From positions 1 through 57,130 of the forward strand of contig JAISZI010000101.1 of the NCBI GenBank assembly GCA_031269335.1: 57,130 nt of DNA, read 5' to 3'. A program made the position numbers and the translations under genes. Positions 44,695 through 54,298 of this stretch are shown piece by piece. The notes under the pieces are model-generated. The model had not been told where the DNA came from. It saw only the letters and a list, made by a program, of their open reading frames with translations, and searched no databases. Source of the stretch: Puniceicoccales bacterium. Lineage in GTDB: Bacteria; Verrucomicrobiota; Verrucomicrobiia; Opitutales; UBA953. Numbering within the stretch: position 1 is the stretch's first letter; each line of letters opens with the position of its first letter.

Positions 44695-47600
44695 TTAAAA
44701 GCGCAAACGGTAGCCGACATTTATTGCCCAAGGGCGTTTGTATTTGTCGCCGTCGGCGGTTTCAAAATCGAAATAAACTTGGTTTGCGTTATCAAACTGC
44801 CATGCGGCGCCGATGCCTGCAAGGATACGGGTTCCGTCAACATCTGGGGAGAAAGTAGCGTCGTCGGCGACGCTGATTTTTCCTCTGGAGCTGCTTTGAT
44901 TTTCGACCCCGATACGGGCATAAGGGACGAGGACGCCAAGGTCTTCGAGGTTGACCGCTTTTCCAAATCGCAGTGAGGCGGTGGCGCGAAATATGCCGCC
45001 GTCATCTGCGGTCACAACTGTTCCATTGTTTGTCCTAAAAGTTTTTCCGGGTTGGTTTGCGTAAGAGGCGGCGAGGTTTGGTTCAACGAACCATGCGTCG
45101 CCGAAGTCGAAACGTTTTCCAAGTTCTACGGCGAAGCCGAGTGCGCTGGAGTTAAATTTATTATTTTCAAAGATTGTATCAAATTCGTTGCGGAAGGATT
45201 GTCCTTTTACGAGTGCGCCGGCGAACCAGCCATCGCGGTTTATCCATGTTGTATAGAGACCGCCGCCGATGGAGCGTGTGTCGCCGTGGCTGGCATAGCC
45301 ATCATTGAAATTGCGGCGTGCGCCTTGGAAGCCGACAAATACTCCCACAATTAATTTATTTTCATCATTTAACGAAAAAACGTGGTCAAAACCGACGTCG
45401 GCTCCGTATTGATATTCGTCGAAGTCCGACACGCCTGCGATGCCGAGGTCTGTAGAAATTTGAGAGCCGTAGCCCCTTGTCCAGAATCCTTCTGTTCGGT
45501 CACCGGCGGCGAAAGGATTTTTTTGTCTTCTTTGTTTTTTACCGGAAGCGGTTGTGAATATCTCTACTTCTTCTTTTGCGAAGAGGCCGAGGCGGAGTTC
45601 GCCTTGTCTTTTATTTATATTATCCAATTGCGCGAACCATGAGAAGGGAATGGCGGCGACGGTGTTAACAATGGATTGTCCGAGGGGGCTGTAACCGGTT
45701 ACGCGGATGGTGGCGTCGCCTAATCCGCCGGTCGTTAATTGATAGATGCCGACGTTGAGAGGAGTGCCCAATCGAATCGTTGCGGTTGGGTCTATTACTC
45801 CGCCTTGTATAAGGTTGTAGGAAAACTCACGCGCTACGGTTTCTCCGGCAATTTCTGCTGCGTTTTCTACGAAGAAAACGTGCACGCCTTTTACTTCGCC
45901 GTTGGGGGCGACGAGGATGTGATTGGAGTTTTGACTTGGGTCGGAGAAAGAGGCCGGGTTGATTGTGATGTTGTAGTAAGCGGTGTCGCGTGCGGAGACG
46001 TTGAGGGCGGTTACGCGCAAAACTTGACCTGTTGCCGTAAAATAAACCGTGCCCCCGTTAGTGAGGGTTCCGCCGATGTCGTAGAAGGTTTCATTTTCCG
46101 GGAGATAGAATTTTCCCGTTGTCCTATTTTGGACATTTCCGGTGATTTTTTTGGCACGTAATTCGCCGTCATTTATTATGTTTTGGGCTGTGATTTTTTC
46201 TGCGGAGAAAACGCCATCGACATAATTGGTGATGTTGCCGCTGACGACGGTATCGGCGTTGAAGCGTGCGGGGGGCGGGGTGGAGCCGTCGTCGCGAGGC
46301 GTTCTGCCGGTGCCGGTGCCGTTGATGATGTCGTCCACTTCAAAAACGCCTTCGGTTTGAGTGGTGCCGTTTTCGTTTGTGTAGCGGGCAAACTTGCGCG
46401 TGCTTTCCGTTCCCGCGAACAGCAGGGTGTTTTCGCCGCGTTTCGTGACGGATGCGTTTGCTGCAAGGACGCGTTCTGGGTTTCCTTCGGCGTCAACGCC
46501 GTCAACGAGGGCGCGGGTGATATCTCCTGTGAGCGTTTGATTTTTGACTTGGTCGAGGACGAGTGAGCCGCCGGCGAGGGAGACATCGCCGTCGTAAACG
46601 GGTGTCTGTGCGTTTTCTGGCAGGGCAGTTCCCCAGTCGCCCCAGATGCGCAATGTGCCCTCGCGGATAACGGTGTTACCGGTGTAAGTGTTTGATCCTT
46701 CCAATGTTAAAATTCCGCTGCCGGTCTTTGTCAGGCTTCCTTCGCCGCTAATTCTGCCGGGACCGAGCGCGGGGTTGGGTGTCAAGATGCCCGTTTCGGG
46801 GTCGGCGACGCTGTTTATGCCGAAGCGGACGGCGTTGTAGGTTTCCAAGGTTCCTCCCGCTGCGCCGAGAACCCAGCTTTTTGAATAGGTCACCTCCGCG
46901 TTACGGATACCCGCCAGCTGGAGGGCGCCGCCGTCGAGCGTGTTAAGACCGGTGCCGATGTTGGCGTCGGACGCGAAAACAAGTTTGCCCGCACGCACCG
47001 TAGTTGCGCCCGTGTAACTATTTGTGTTGGATAAAGTCAATACGCCGGTCCCTGTTTTTTCGACGGAGCCGGTTCCGGAAATTTTTTCGGTGACGGTATA
47101 GTTAAAATTTTCGTTTCGTTCAAAAATTAACGTTCCGTTGTTCACGATTTCTGGGAAGAGGTTCCCATTCGTGTGGAATGAGCCGCCGCTGGCGAGCGTC
47201 ACCTTTCCTGTGTTGTTGATTTTCAACGGGTTTTGCGTTGTTCCTGTGCCGACAACGCTGTTGAACACCGCCTCTCCGGAGACTTCTACATTAATAAATT
47301 GCAACGGATTGTTGAATCGTGCCGACGCGCCGCTGAGGATGGTCAGTTTTCCGTCGGCTACGATTTTCGGGCTTATTGTGGAGGTGGTTATGCCTCCGAT
47401 TTTTCCGCCATTAAAAACAAAATCGCTGCCGCTGACGGTCATGCCGCCGACGATGACGCCGTTTCCTACGGTTGTGATTTCGATCGTTTTTTGGACGTTG
47501 GGCGCGCCTTCTTCCGGGTTTGCGATTTCGACGATGTCTCCATTTTGGAACCAGCGTCCGCCCGTGTCGCTTTCGCGCCAATTATTGGGAGCGGGGTCTT

Positions 47601-49515
47601 CGGTGAGGGTGGTGGTGTCGCCCTTTACCCATTGGGCGGCGGAGGTGGCATTGCCGGTGCCATTCCAGACGATCTGGAGGCTCGCCGTGGCGTAGGTATT
47701 CAGAACAAGTTTATTGCCATTAGTTTGTTCGTCGGCAACTTTGACGAGGGCTGCGCGGAAGCGGCTGTTTGCGGGGTCAAGCTCGATGCCCGCGTATTCG
47801 AAAATGGTGTTATTGAGATTACCCGTCGTGAGAGTGCCCGTTGTCTGTAAAATCGTGTAACTTCCGGTTGCCCAAGCAGTTTGTGTCCCGATTGCTGGCA
47901 CGGAGATGGTGTTTGCGACGATGCCGAACTCGGCGTTTCCGGTGATGTTAATCAAGTCAGAAACGGTTGTTCCCGAAAGATTTATCCGCAAGGTGACGTC
48001 GTTAAGGCGAGTCAGGGAGCCTTCGACGCCGATGTTGAGTTTGCCGATGGCTGCGGTTGCGCCGGCGGTTCCCAAACCGCCCGGGGAGAGGGTTGTCCCT
48101 GCGTTAAAGGTGACGGTGTTGAAGGTGCCATTGCCGGCGAGAGTGCCTTCGCGCACGGTTACAGGGACGCTGATTGTGCCGGAGTCGGCGATGGCGGCGT
48201 TTGGGGTTACCTCCCAAGTGCCCGCGCCGGTTTTTGTGAGGGAACCTGTGCCAGAGATGTTGCCGCGGAATCGGGCGTGGGTTGCTGTTACGGACAAGGT
48301 ACTTGCGCCGGACACGGTCCAATTTTTGTCATAAGCGCCACCGGTTAATTCGAGTGTCGTGCCGTTGGCGAGTTTGTGTTCGCCCGTGCCGATACTTGCG
48401 TCGGAGACGATGGACAATGTTCCTTGCGAGACGATGGTGTCGCCGCGGAACCCGCCTTTGTTCGGGGAAAGTGTCAATTTACCGATGCCGGTTTTTGTGA
48501 GCGAACCATTTGTCGTGCCTGCACTGACAAAGGTGCCGTTGAATGCGACGTCGCCCGCGTTGGTGATAGTCACCCCGTTTTCGCCAATGACCCAGCCTTT
48601 GGCGTAAGTGTCGCCGGTCAACTCGACCAGCACCCCGTCGAAAGAGTTGGAGCCGCGGCCCAGGTTATTGTCGTTATTGATACTTACGGTGCCATTTGAA
48701 AAGGAAAGTGTCCCCGTAAAGGTGCTATTGTTTCCCGCGAGGGTTAGTTTTCCCGCGCCCGTTTTTAGGATGAGACCGTTGCCGGAAATATTTCCACTCA
48801 ACACTTGTGCCACCGTTTGGTTGAGTTCGAGGGCATAGGCGTTGGGAAAGTTGGTGTTCCAGCCTTGGACGTAGATATTGCCCGCATAATTGTGGGCGCC
48901 CACTCCCCCGCTGTTCGTGCCAAGCGTTCCACTGACCGTCAGGTGCCCGTTCACAACGCGAGTTTCTCCTGTGTAAGTATTTGAGCCGGAAATAGTCAAC
49001 TCACCCAGGCCTCCGTTTTTGGTAAGCCCGCCTGAGCCGGAGATGGCGCCGCCCAGCAACTGGTTGTTGTTTTGCGAGAAAAGGAGTAACGCTTCGAGGC
49101 CATCTTCGGCGTTGGCGGTGAGCGCGATGTTGCCGCTGTAAGCACCGTTGCCGAGCGAACCGCTTGCCGTGATTTCGAGCGTGGCTCCTTTGACGGTGAT
49201 GCCGCCGTTGTAGGCGTTGATGTTGTCGAGGCGGAGGGTGCCGTTTTTGTTTCCGTTGTAGGTGCCGTCGATCGTGAGCATCCCCGATCCAGAGATCGTC
49301 CCAGTCTGGGTCGCCACTCCGGGTTTGCTGAAATTGAGAGAAAAGGTGGAGACTCCATTCAGCGACAGGGCGGTATCCGCCACCTCGGTCCGTTCATAGG
49401 TTTTATCCGCAGCGAGTGCGGTGGTGAAAGACCCTGCGGCAAACAACGCGGATACAGCGAGGGTGCGGGCGGCGGCACGAAGAAAACGTTTAGACGAAAC
49501 GGCGTATTTGTTCAT
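44695..49515 (-). CDS. Large autotransporter with PATR-type passenger repeats
   Basis: A type V secreted surface protein of 1606 residues. The start is ATG 49515 (MNKYAVSSKRFLRAAARTLA), which opens a clear signal peptide ending TTALA; the frame is open 75 codons further, but that stretch overlaps the SRP RNA gene. The passenger is a beta-helix built of PATR-like repeats (TKTGAGKLTLAGNNSTFTG, SNTYTGETRV, NTYTGNTVIREGTLRIWG and others). The C-terminal 260 residues are an autotransporter beta-barrel (EGFWTRGYGSQIS onward) ending YRLRF, with the terminal Phe needed for outer-membrane insertion. Such proteins are abundant in Opitutaceae. No protease or adhesin catalytic motif is recognised. Confidence 0.92.
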   Translation of the reverse strand: MNKYAVSSKRFLRAAARTLAVSALFAAGSFTTALAADKTYERTEVADTALSLNGVSTFSLNFSKPGVATQTGTISGSGMLTIDGTYNGNKNGTLRLDNINAYNGGITVKGATLEITASGSLGNGAYSGNIALTANAEDGLEALLLFSQNNNQLLGGAISGSGGLTKNGGLGELTISGSNTYTGETRVVNGHLTVSGTLGTNSGGVGAHNYAGNIYVQGWNTNFPNAYALELNQTVAQVLSGNISGNGLILKTGAGKLTLAGNNSTFTGTLSFSNGTVSINNDNNLGRGSNSFDGVLVELTGDTYAKGWVIGENGVTITNAGDVAFNGTFVSAGTTNGSLTKTGIGKLTLSPNKGGFRGDTIVSQGTLSIVSDASIGTGEHKLANGTTLELTGGAYDKNWTVSGASTLSVTATHARFRGNISGTGSLTKTGAGTWEVTPNAAIADSGTISVPVTVREGTLAGNGTFNTVTFNAGTTLSPGGLGTAGATAAIGKLNIGVEGSLTRLNDVTLRINLSGTTVSDLINITGNAEFGIVANTISVPAIGTQTAWATGSYTILQTTGTLTTGNLNNTIFEYAGIELDPANSRFRAALVKVADEQTNGNKLVLNTYATASLQIVWNGTGNATSAAQWVKGDTTTLTEDPAPNNWRESDTGGRWFQNGDIVEIANPEEGAPNVQKTIEITTVGNGVIVGGMTVSGSDFVFNGGKIGGITTSTISPKIVADGKLTILSGASARFNNPLQFINVEVSGEAVFNSVVGTGTTQNPLKINNTGKVTLASGGSFHTNGNLFPEIVNNGTLIFERNENFNYTVTEKISGTGSVEKTGTGVLTLSNTNSYTGATTVRAGKLVFASDANIGTGLNTLDGGALQLAGIRNAEVTYSKSWVLGAAGGTLETYNAVRFGINSVADPETGILTPNPALGPGRISGEGSLTKTGSGILTLEGSNTYTGNTVIREGTLRIWGDWGTALPENAQTPVYDGDVSLAGGSLVLDQVKNQTLTGDITRALVDGVDAEGNPERVLAANASVTKRGENTLLFAGTESTRKFARYTNENGTTQTEGVFEVDDIINGTGTGRTPRDDGSTPPPARFNADTVVSGNITNYVDGVFSAEKITAQNIINDGELRAKKITGNVQNRTTGKFYLPENETFYDIGGTLTNGGTVYFTATGQVLRVTALNVSARDTAYYNITINPASFSDPSQNSNHILVAPNGEVKGVHVFFVENAAEIAGETVAREFSYNLIQGGVIDPTATIRLGTPLNVGIYQLTTGGLGDATIRVTGYSPLGQSIVNTVAAIPFSWFAQLDNINKRQGELRLGLFAKEEVEIFTTASGKKQRRQKNPFAAGDRTEGFWTRGYGSQISTDLGIAGVSDFDEYQYGADVGFDHVFSLNDENKLIVGVFVGFQGARRNFNDGYASHGDTRSIGGGLYTTWINRDGWFAGALVKGQSFRNEFDTIFENNKFNSSALGFAVELGKRFDFGDAWFVEPNLAASYANQPGKTFRTNNGTVVTADDGGIFRATASLRFGKAVNLEDLGVLVPYARIGVENQSSSRGKISVADDATFSPDVDGTRILAGIGAAWQFDNANQVYFDFETADGDKYKRPWAINVGYRLRF

Positions 49516-49636
49516 GGCAAAAGCAATCGTATAACTGTGAAAGAGACGGATGTGGAACGCATCAGCTGGGCACAAAAAAAAGGTTGTTTTTCCAGATTTC
49601 AAACTCAATCCGCCACATCCCGCCCCGCAGGGCATG

Positions 49637-49741
49637 AAAAAAGTGCCAGGCGACTCACGGCACATAGGAATCCTGACTGCCGTTGCTACCTTCCGGTCCT
49701 GGCGGAATTCGTCGGCTTCCCATTGCATGAGACCTGACACT
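49637..49741 (-). ncRNA. ffs: Signal recognition particle RNA (4.5S type)
   Basis: The minus strand holds the SRP core CCAGGACCGGAAGG followed by TAGCAACGG, that is, the GGAA tetraloop and the asymmetric internal loop bound by Ffh. Terminal strands AGTGTCAGG and CCTGGCACT form a 9-bp helix (49741-49733 with 49650-49642), directly followed by a T-run (49641-49637). Length is about 100 nt, the small bacterial form. Outside this helix CCCCGCAG and CTGCGGGG can extend the stem. The remaining sequence of 49516-49880 shows nothing else I can assign. Confidence 0.92.
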
Positions 49742-49880
49742 GCGGGGCACTCTGCGCCTCACCCGTCGGCGTTCAACAAAAAAAACGCCTGCCCGCGAAC
49801 ACTTCCCCGCCGCCGCCCGCAGCCAGATTCGCCGCTTTTCCGCTTTTCAGCACCCGTGCTTTGCCAATGATTCCTGTCCA

Positions 49881-51140
49881 GTGAGCACGCACCCGCATCC
49901 AGAAATCGGACTCCGCAAGGTCCCCGACCGGTTCAACCCTTCCCCTTTCGCTTATCACGAAGAAATTGAGATTGAAGTCGAGACACTCACGAACCTCGGC
50001 GACGGTCTCGGGCGCGTGGGCGGTTGGGTCGTCATGCTCCCCTTCGCCCTCCCTGGCGAACGTGTCCTCGCTCGCATCTGGCACAATGCCAACAACTTCT
50101 CCCGCGCCGACCTCGTCCGCATCTTGCGTCCCTCGCCAGAACGCGTCGCTCCGCACTGCGCCCTCTTCGGCGTTTGTGGCGGCTGCCAATATCAAAATTT
50201 TTCCGCCGCCGCGCAACTGGCGTGGAAAACCAACACCGTCGGCGATCTTTTGCACCGTATCGGAGGCGTCAAAGTCGCCGTTAACCCCTGCCACGCCTCC
50301 CCGCGCGCTTATTTTTACCGTTCTAAAATTACCCCGCATTTCCAGCGTCCCCGCGACAAGAGCGAAACCTTTCCCATCGGCTTTCTCGTCGTGAATCAGC
50401 GCCACAAAATCGTAGATGTCCCCGCGTGTCCCATTGCCACCGACGCCATCAACGCCGCTCTGCCGGGCGTGCGCGCCCAAATTTTCGCCGGACACGACCG
50501 CTTTCGGCGCGGCGCAACCCTTCTTTTGCGCGAGACCGCAGAAGGCGTCGTCACGGACCCGCGCCGCGTTGTCACGGAAAAGGTTGGCGCACTGCACCTG
50601 CGTTTTCCCGCCGGCGGTTTTTTCCAAAACAACCCCTTTATCCTCCCAGCGTTTGCCGAATACGCCACGAAGCAGGCAAGCGCGGAAGGCTGCCATTTTC
50701 TCATAGACGCTTACTGCGGCTCCGGGTTGTTTGCGTTAACGGCGGCGTCGCGATTCGAGAGCGTGTTGGGCGTCGAAGTTGACCCCGCCGCTGTGCGCAA
50801 TGCCACGGAAAACGCCGCTGCCAACGGCATTGCCAACTGCCACTTCCTCGCCGCCAGCGCCGAACACATCTTTGCCGAAGTGCGAACACCGGCAGCCCGC
50901 ACCGCCGTGTTGCTCGACCCGCCACGCCGCGGCGCCGACCCCGCATTTCTCCAGCAACTCATCGCCTACAACCCCCGCCGCATCGTCTATGTCTCCTGCG
51001 CACCCGATACCCAGGCACGCGACCTGAAACCCCTCCTCGCCGCCAACTACACCGTTACCGATGCCCAACCCTTCGACCTCTTTCCCCAGACGCGCCATAT
51101 CGAGAGCATCATTACCCTTCAATCCGAAAACCGCTTTTGA
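49881..51140 (+). CDS. TrmA/RlmD-family RNA (uracil-C5) methyltransferase
   Basis: It methylates C5 of a uridine in tRNA or 23S rRNA. It uses a GTG start at 49881; 419 residues. An N-terminal TRAM-like beta-barrel (EIEIEVETLTNLGDGLGRV) is followed by an iron-sulfur cysteine set, C93, C99 and C102 in CALFGVCGGCQYQ, with a fourth Cys in VPACPIA. The SAM fold has DAYCGSGLFAL and VLLDPPRRGAD. The nucleophile is C373 in VYVSCAPDTQARDL and the general base E408 in TRHIESI. The cluster points to RlmD/RlmCD rather than TrmA, but the target is not determinable. Its last codons lie inside a palindromic element. Confidence 0.9.
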   Translation: MSTHPHPEIGLRKVPDRFNPSPFAYHEEIEIEVETLTNLGDGLGRVGGWVVMLPFALPGERVLARIWHNANNFSRADLVRILRPSPERVAPHCALFGVCGGCQYQNFSAAAQLAWKTNTVGDLLHRIGGVKVAVNPCHASPRAYFYRSKITPHFQRPRDKSETFPIGFLVVNQRHKIVDVPACPIATDAINAALPGVRAQIFAGHDRFRRGATLLLRETAEGVVTDPRRVVTEKVGALHLRFPAGGFFQNNPFILPAFAEYATKQASAEGCHFLIDAYCGSGLFALTAASRFESVLGVEVDPAAVRNATENAAANGIANCHFLAASAEHIFAEVRTPAARTAVLLDPPRRGADPAFLQQLIAYNPRRIVYVSCAPDTQARDLKPLLAANYTVTDAQPFDLFPQTRHIESIITLQSENRF

Positions 51141-51289
51141 ATGGCGTGAATTGCGAGGAAGATGCGGAGGAGCAGCAAGTTGCGCTTTTCCGAAGGCGCA
51201 CTGGAAGTGGGTCGAGCGAAGAGCGCAACTCGCTGATGCCCGCAGCTTTCCGCAAGTCGCGCCTTTTCAAAGGCGGTTTTCGGGTTCAA
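51118..51289. repeat. Large imperfect palindromic element between the RNA methyltransferase gene and aspS
   Basis: The outer 24 bases (51118-51141 and 51266-51289) are inverted copies with 21 of 24 positions matching. Similarity continues inwards through GGCGTGAATTGCG versus GGCGCGACTTGCG, and AGTTGCGCT pairs with AGCGCAACT. The whole stretch is thus a long hairpin-forming repeat of about 170 bp. The left arm supplies the last six codons of the methyltransferase. It fills most of the 208-base gap. Confidence 0.75.
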
Positions 51290-51348
51290 CGTTAATTTTG
51301 CTTGTCCCGCCTCTCCCACCCCTCTCATCCTGCGCCCCTTTTTTCCAC

Positions 51349-53151
51349 ATGCTCCGCACTCACGATTGCAACAGCCTAACCGTCGCCGATGCCGATGCTC
51401 AAAGACAAGTTACACTCATCGGTTGGGTGGACACCGTGCGCGACCTCGGCGGCGTCCGCTTCGTTGATCTGCGCGACCGCGAAGGGGTTACCCAGATCGT
51501 TTTCAACCCCGGCAACCCAGAAGTCCACTCCAGAGCACACCACCTCAAAGACGAATCAGTGATTCAGGTCACCGGAACCGTCGTCCGCCGCGAAGCCGAA
51601 ACAATTAACCCCAAAATGAATACGGGCGAAATCGAAATAGTCGCAACCGCCCTCGTCGTCCACAATGTCTGTCAACCGCTCCCTTTTCCAATGGACGACG
51701 AAAAAGCGGACAAAGTCGGCGAAGACCTGCGCCTCGAATACCGCTACCTCGACCTGCGCCGTCCGCGTAACATCCACCTCGTCAAAACACGCGCCCTCGC
51801 AGCACGCGCCATTCGCAACGTCCTGGAAAACGAAGGCTTCCTCGAAGTCGAAACCCCCATTCTCTTCAAATCCACACCCGAAGGCGCACGCGAATTCCTC
51901 GTCCCAAGCCGTCTCAACCCCGGCTCCTTCTACGCCCTCGCCCAATCCCCCCAGCAATATAAACAAATGCTCATGGTCGCAGGCGTCGAAAAATACTACC
52001 AACTCGCCCGCTGCTTCCGCGACGAAGACCTGCGCGCCGACCGCCAACTCGAATTCACCCAAATAGACGTCGAAATGTCCTTCATCGAACGCGAAGACAT
52101 CTACGCCCTCGTCGAAAAAATAATCAGCCAAGTCTGGAAAAACGTCCTCAACATAGACATCCCAACCCCCTTTCCCCGCATCTCCTACCGCGAAGCAATG
52201 GACCGTTACGGCGTTGATAAACCCGATACACGCTTTGGCATGGAAATCGCCGATTTCACCGACCTTTTCAAAAATTCCGCCTTCAAAGTCTTCAGCTCCG
52301 CCGCCAACAGCCCCAATGGCGTCGTGCGCGCCATCAACGCCAAAGGCCTCGCCGATATCACCCAAGGCGAACTGACAAACCTCGAAACCACCGTCCGCTC
52401 CCTCGGCGCCAAAGGCCTTGCCTATATCAAAGCCGAAAACGGCACGTGGAAATCTCCTATCATAAAATTTTTCTCCGAGTCCGAAATAGCAATCCTACGC
52501 GAAAAACTCGTCATTGAAGACGGCGACATCGTGTTTTTCGCCGCCTCAACCTGGGAACAAGCAGGAGCCATCCTCGGCCGCGTCCGCCTCGAAGCAGCAC
52601 GCCTCTTGCGCCAACGCGGCAAACTCACCATTCCGGCAGACCGCTTCGACTTTCTCTGGGTCATCGAATTTCCCCTTATGCTCTGGGACGCCGAAGAAAG
52701 CCGCTTCGTCTCCGCCCATCACCCCTTCACGGCGGCGGTTAAAGAAGACGAACCCCTCCTCGAAACCTCCCCCGAAAAAGTGCGAGGACAACACTACGAC
52801 ATCGTCTTAAACGGCGTCGAACTCGGCGGCGGCTCCATCCGCATCCACGACCCATCCGTCCAAAGACACATCTTTGAGAACGTGTTGAAAATCCCCAGCG
52901 ACGTCGTCCAAAGCCGTTTCGGCTACATGCTCAAAGCCTTTTCCTACGGCGCACCACCACACGGCGGCATCGCCCTCGGCCTCGACCGCCTGGTCGCAAT
53001 GCTTGCCGGACGCACAAGCATTCGCGACATCATCGCCTTTCCCAAAACCCAGAAAGGACAAGACATTATGGCAGAGTCCCCCTCCCCGGCCACGCCACGC
53101 CAACTCCGAGACTTACGCATCACCACCACCACGTCCAACGACGAAAAATAA
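51349..53151 (+). CDS. aspS: Aspartyl-tRNA synthetase
   Basis: It charges tRNA-Asp, and possibly tRNA-Asn if the enzyme is non-discriminating. The ATG at 51349 (MLRTHDCNSLTV) is the conserved start; the frame is open 96 codons upstream through the palindromic element, which is not part of the protein. It has 600 residues, the bacterial type. An OB-fold anticodon domain (VTLIGWVDTVRDLGGVRFVDLRD) precedes class II motifs: motif 2 CFRDEDLRADRQLEFTQ, the GAD insertion domain (about 300-420), and motif 3 GIALGLDRLVAM. The C-terminal 35 residues are Pro/Thr-rich. Confidence 0.96.
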   Translation: MLRTHDCNSLTVADADAQRQVTLIGWVDTVRDLGGVRFVDLRDREGVTQIVFNPGNPEVHSRAHHLKDESVIQVTGTVVRREAETINPKMNTGEIEIVATALVVHNVCQPLPFPMDDEKADKVGEDLRLEYRYLDLRRPRNIHLVKTRALAARAIRNVLENEGFLEVETPILFKSTPEGAREFLVPSRLNPGSFYALAQSPQQYKQMLMVAGVEKYYQLARCFRDEDLRADRQLEFTQIDVEMSFIEREDIYALVEKIISQVWKNVLNIDIPTPFPRISYREAMDRYGVDKPDTRFGMEIADFTDLFKNSAFKVFSSAANSPNGVVRAINAKGLADITQGELTNLETTVRSLGAKGLAYIKAENGTWKSPIIKFFSESEIAILREKLVIEDGDIVFFAASTWEQAGAILGRVRLEAARLLRQRGKLTIPADRFDFLWVIEFPLMLWDAEESRFVSAHHPFTAAVKEDEPLLETSPEKVRGQHYDIVLNGVELGGGSIRIHDPSVQRHIFENVLKIPSDVVQSRFGYMLKAFSYGAPPHGGIALGLDRLVAMLAGRTSIRDIIAFPKTQKGQDIMAESPSPATPRQLRDLRITTTTSNDEK

Positions 53152-53177
53152 AAAATACACACACACCAAAAAACACC

Positions 53178-54134
53178 ATGCACTACACCACCACCATGAC
53201 GCGCACCGCCCTCACCTGCCTTACCCTCATCTTCACCCTCTTCGCACACACGACCGCCGCCCCCGAACCCGCCCCCGCCCCCATCAAACACCGCTTCCTC
53301 CTCCTCGACGAATCCCGCTCCCAGTTCAATTACGTTGACCAGTTCAACCCCGCCAACAGCTGGCAACTCACCGTCAAAGACGGACCAGCATGGGGACTCC
53401 AACTCGTCGGCAACAACCGCGCCCTCGTCGCCCTCCCCAAAAAAGGAGGCTTCCGCGAATACGACCTCTCCACCCGCAAAATCGTCCGCGAACACACCAA
53501 TAAAAAAAGATATAACAACGCAATAAGCGCCATACGCCTCCCCGACGGACGCACCGTCCTCGTCTGCGACAAATCCCCCGCCCGCCTCTTTCTCTTCGAC
53601 CCCCAAGACAAAGAAATCGCCTCATGGGAATTTCCCGAAATCATCACCCCCCGCCAAATCCGCCGCACCCATAGAAACACCCTCCTCCTCGGATCAGGTC
53701 CAAATATAATCAACGAAATCTCCCTCGAAGGAAAAATCCTCCGCAAACTCCGCCTCCCCGGCGCCAAATACATCTATCAAGCCATCGAACTCCCCAACGG
53801 AAACCTCATCGCCTCCGGCGGTTACGGCGGCTTCCTCGCCGAAATAGATAAAAACGGAACCCTCATTAACCGCAAAGGCGGACGCCCAGAACCAAAAGGC
53901 TTGAGATACATCTTCATAAGCCAGTTCCATCTCCTGAAAAACGGCAACACCATTGTCGCCACATGGACCGGACACCGCCGCAACGACAGCAATAAAGGCC
54001 AACAAATCGTAGAATTTGACCCCTCCGGAAAAGTAGTCTGGCAATGGCACGACCCCGCCAAAGTCGGCTCCGTCCACGCCGTCATCGCCACCGACGACCT
54101 CGACCCCACCCAATTCCACGACCTCACCCTGTAG
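53178..54134 (+). CDS. Secreted beta-propeller-like protein
   Basis: 318 residues from ATG 53178, or 312 from the second ATG at 53196 (MTRTALTCLTLIF). Both give a signal peptide ending around THTTAA. The body has repeating strand patterns typical of propellers that read out as 'log' or PQQ/arylsulfotransferase-like proteins: FREYDLSTRKIVREH, LFLFDPQDKEIASWEF, INEISLEGKILRKLRLPGAKYIYQAIELPNGN, IVEFDPSGKVVWQW. No catalytic histidine motif of arylsulfotransferases is evident. It lies 26 bases after aspS on the same strand. Function unknown. Confidence 0.7.
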   Translation: MHYTTTMTRTALTCLTLIFTLFAHTTAAPEPAPAPIKHRFLLLDESRSQFNYVDQFNPANSWQLTVKDGPAWGLQLVGNNRALVALPKKGGFREYDLSTRKIVREHTNKKRYNNAISAIRLPDGRTVLVCDKSPARLFLFDPQDKEIASWEFPEIITPRQIRRTHRNTLLLGSGPNIINEISLEGKILRKLRLPGAKYIYQAIELPNGNLIASGGYGGFLAEIDKNGTLINRKGGRPEPKGLRYIFISQFHLLKNGNTIVATWTGHRRNDSNKGQQIVEFDPSGKVVWQWHDPAKVGSVHAVIATDDLDPTQFHDLTL

Positions 54135-54175
54135 CTTCCTGCGCGGTGCCGGTGCGGCTTCGGTGCGCTGAAAGT

Positions 54176-54223
54176 GCACAACGCAAATAACCGCCGAGGG
54201 AGCGCGAGTGAAGCGAGCACGGA
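54176..54223 (+). repeat. Dispersed repeat, copy 1
   Basis: A 48-base segment matches 55866-55913 at 39 of 48 positions, in the same orientation. Its core is GCACAACG, then AATAACCGCCG, GCGAGTG and CGAG. It lies in the 164-base gap 54135-54298 between the propeller gene and the next ORF; the rest of that gap shows no other feature. Confidence 0.65.
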
Positions 54224-54298
54224 TCATGGAATCTCCATCGGGGGAAGTTGGCAACGGTCGTTTGGGGAAAATAATCCCCGTCCTTTTATGAAAAGTTA

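Noticed and set aside
51061-51348. Upstream extension of aspS
   Set aside because: It overlaps the methyltransferase gene and the palindromic element; conserved aspS sequence starts at 51349.
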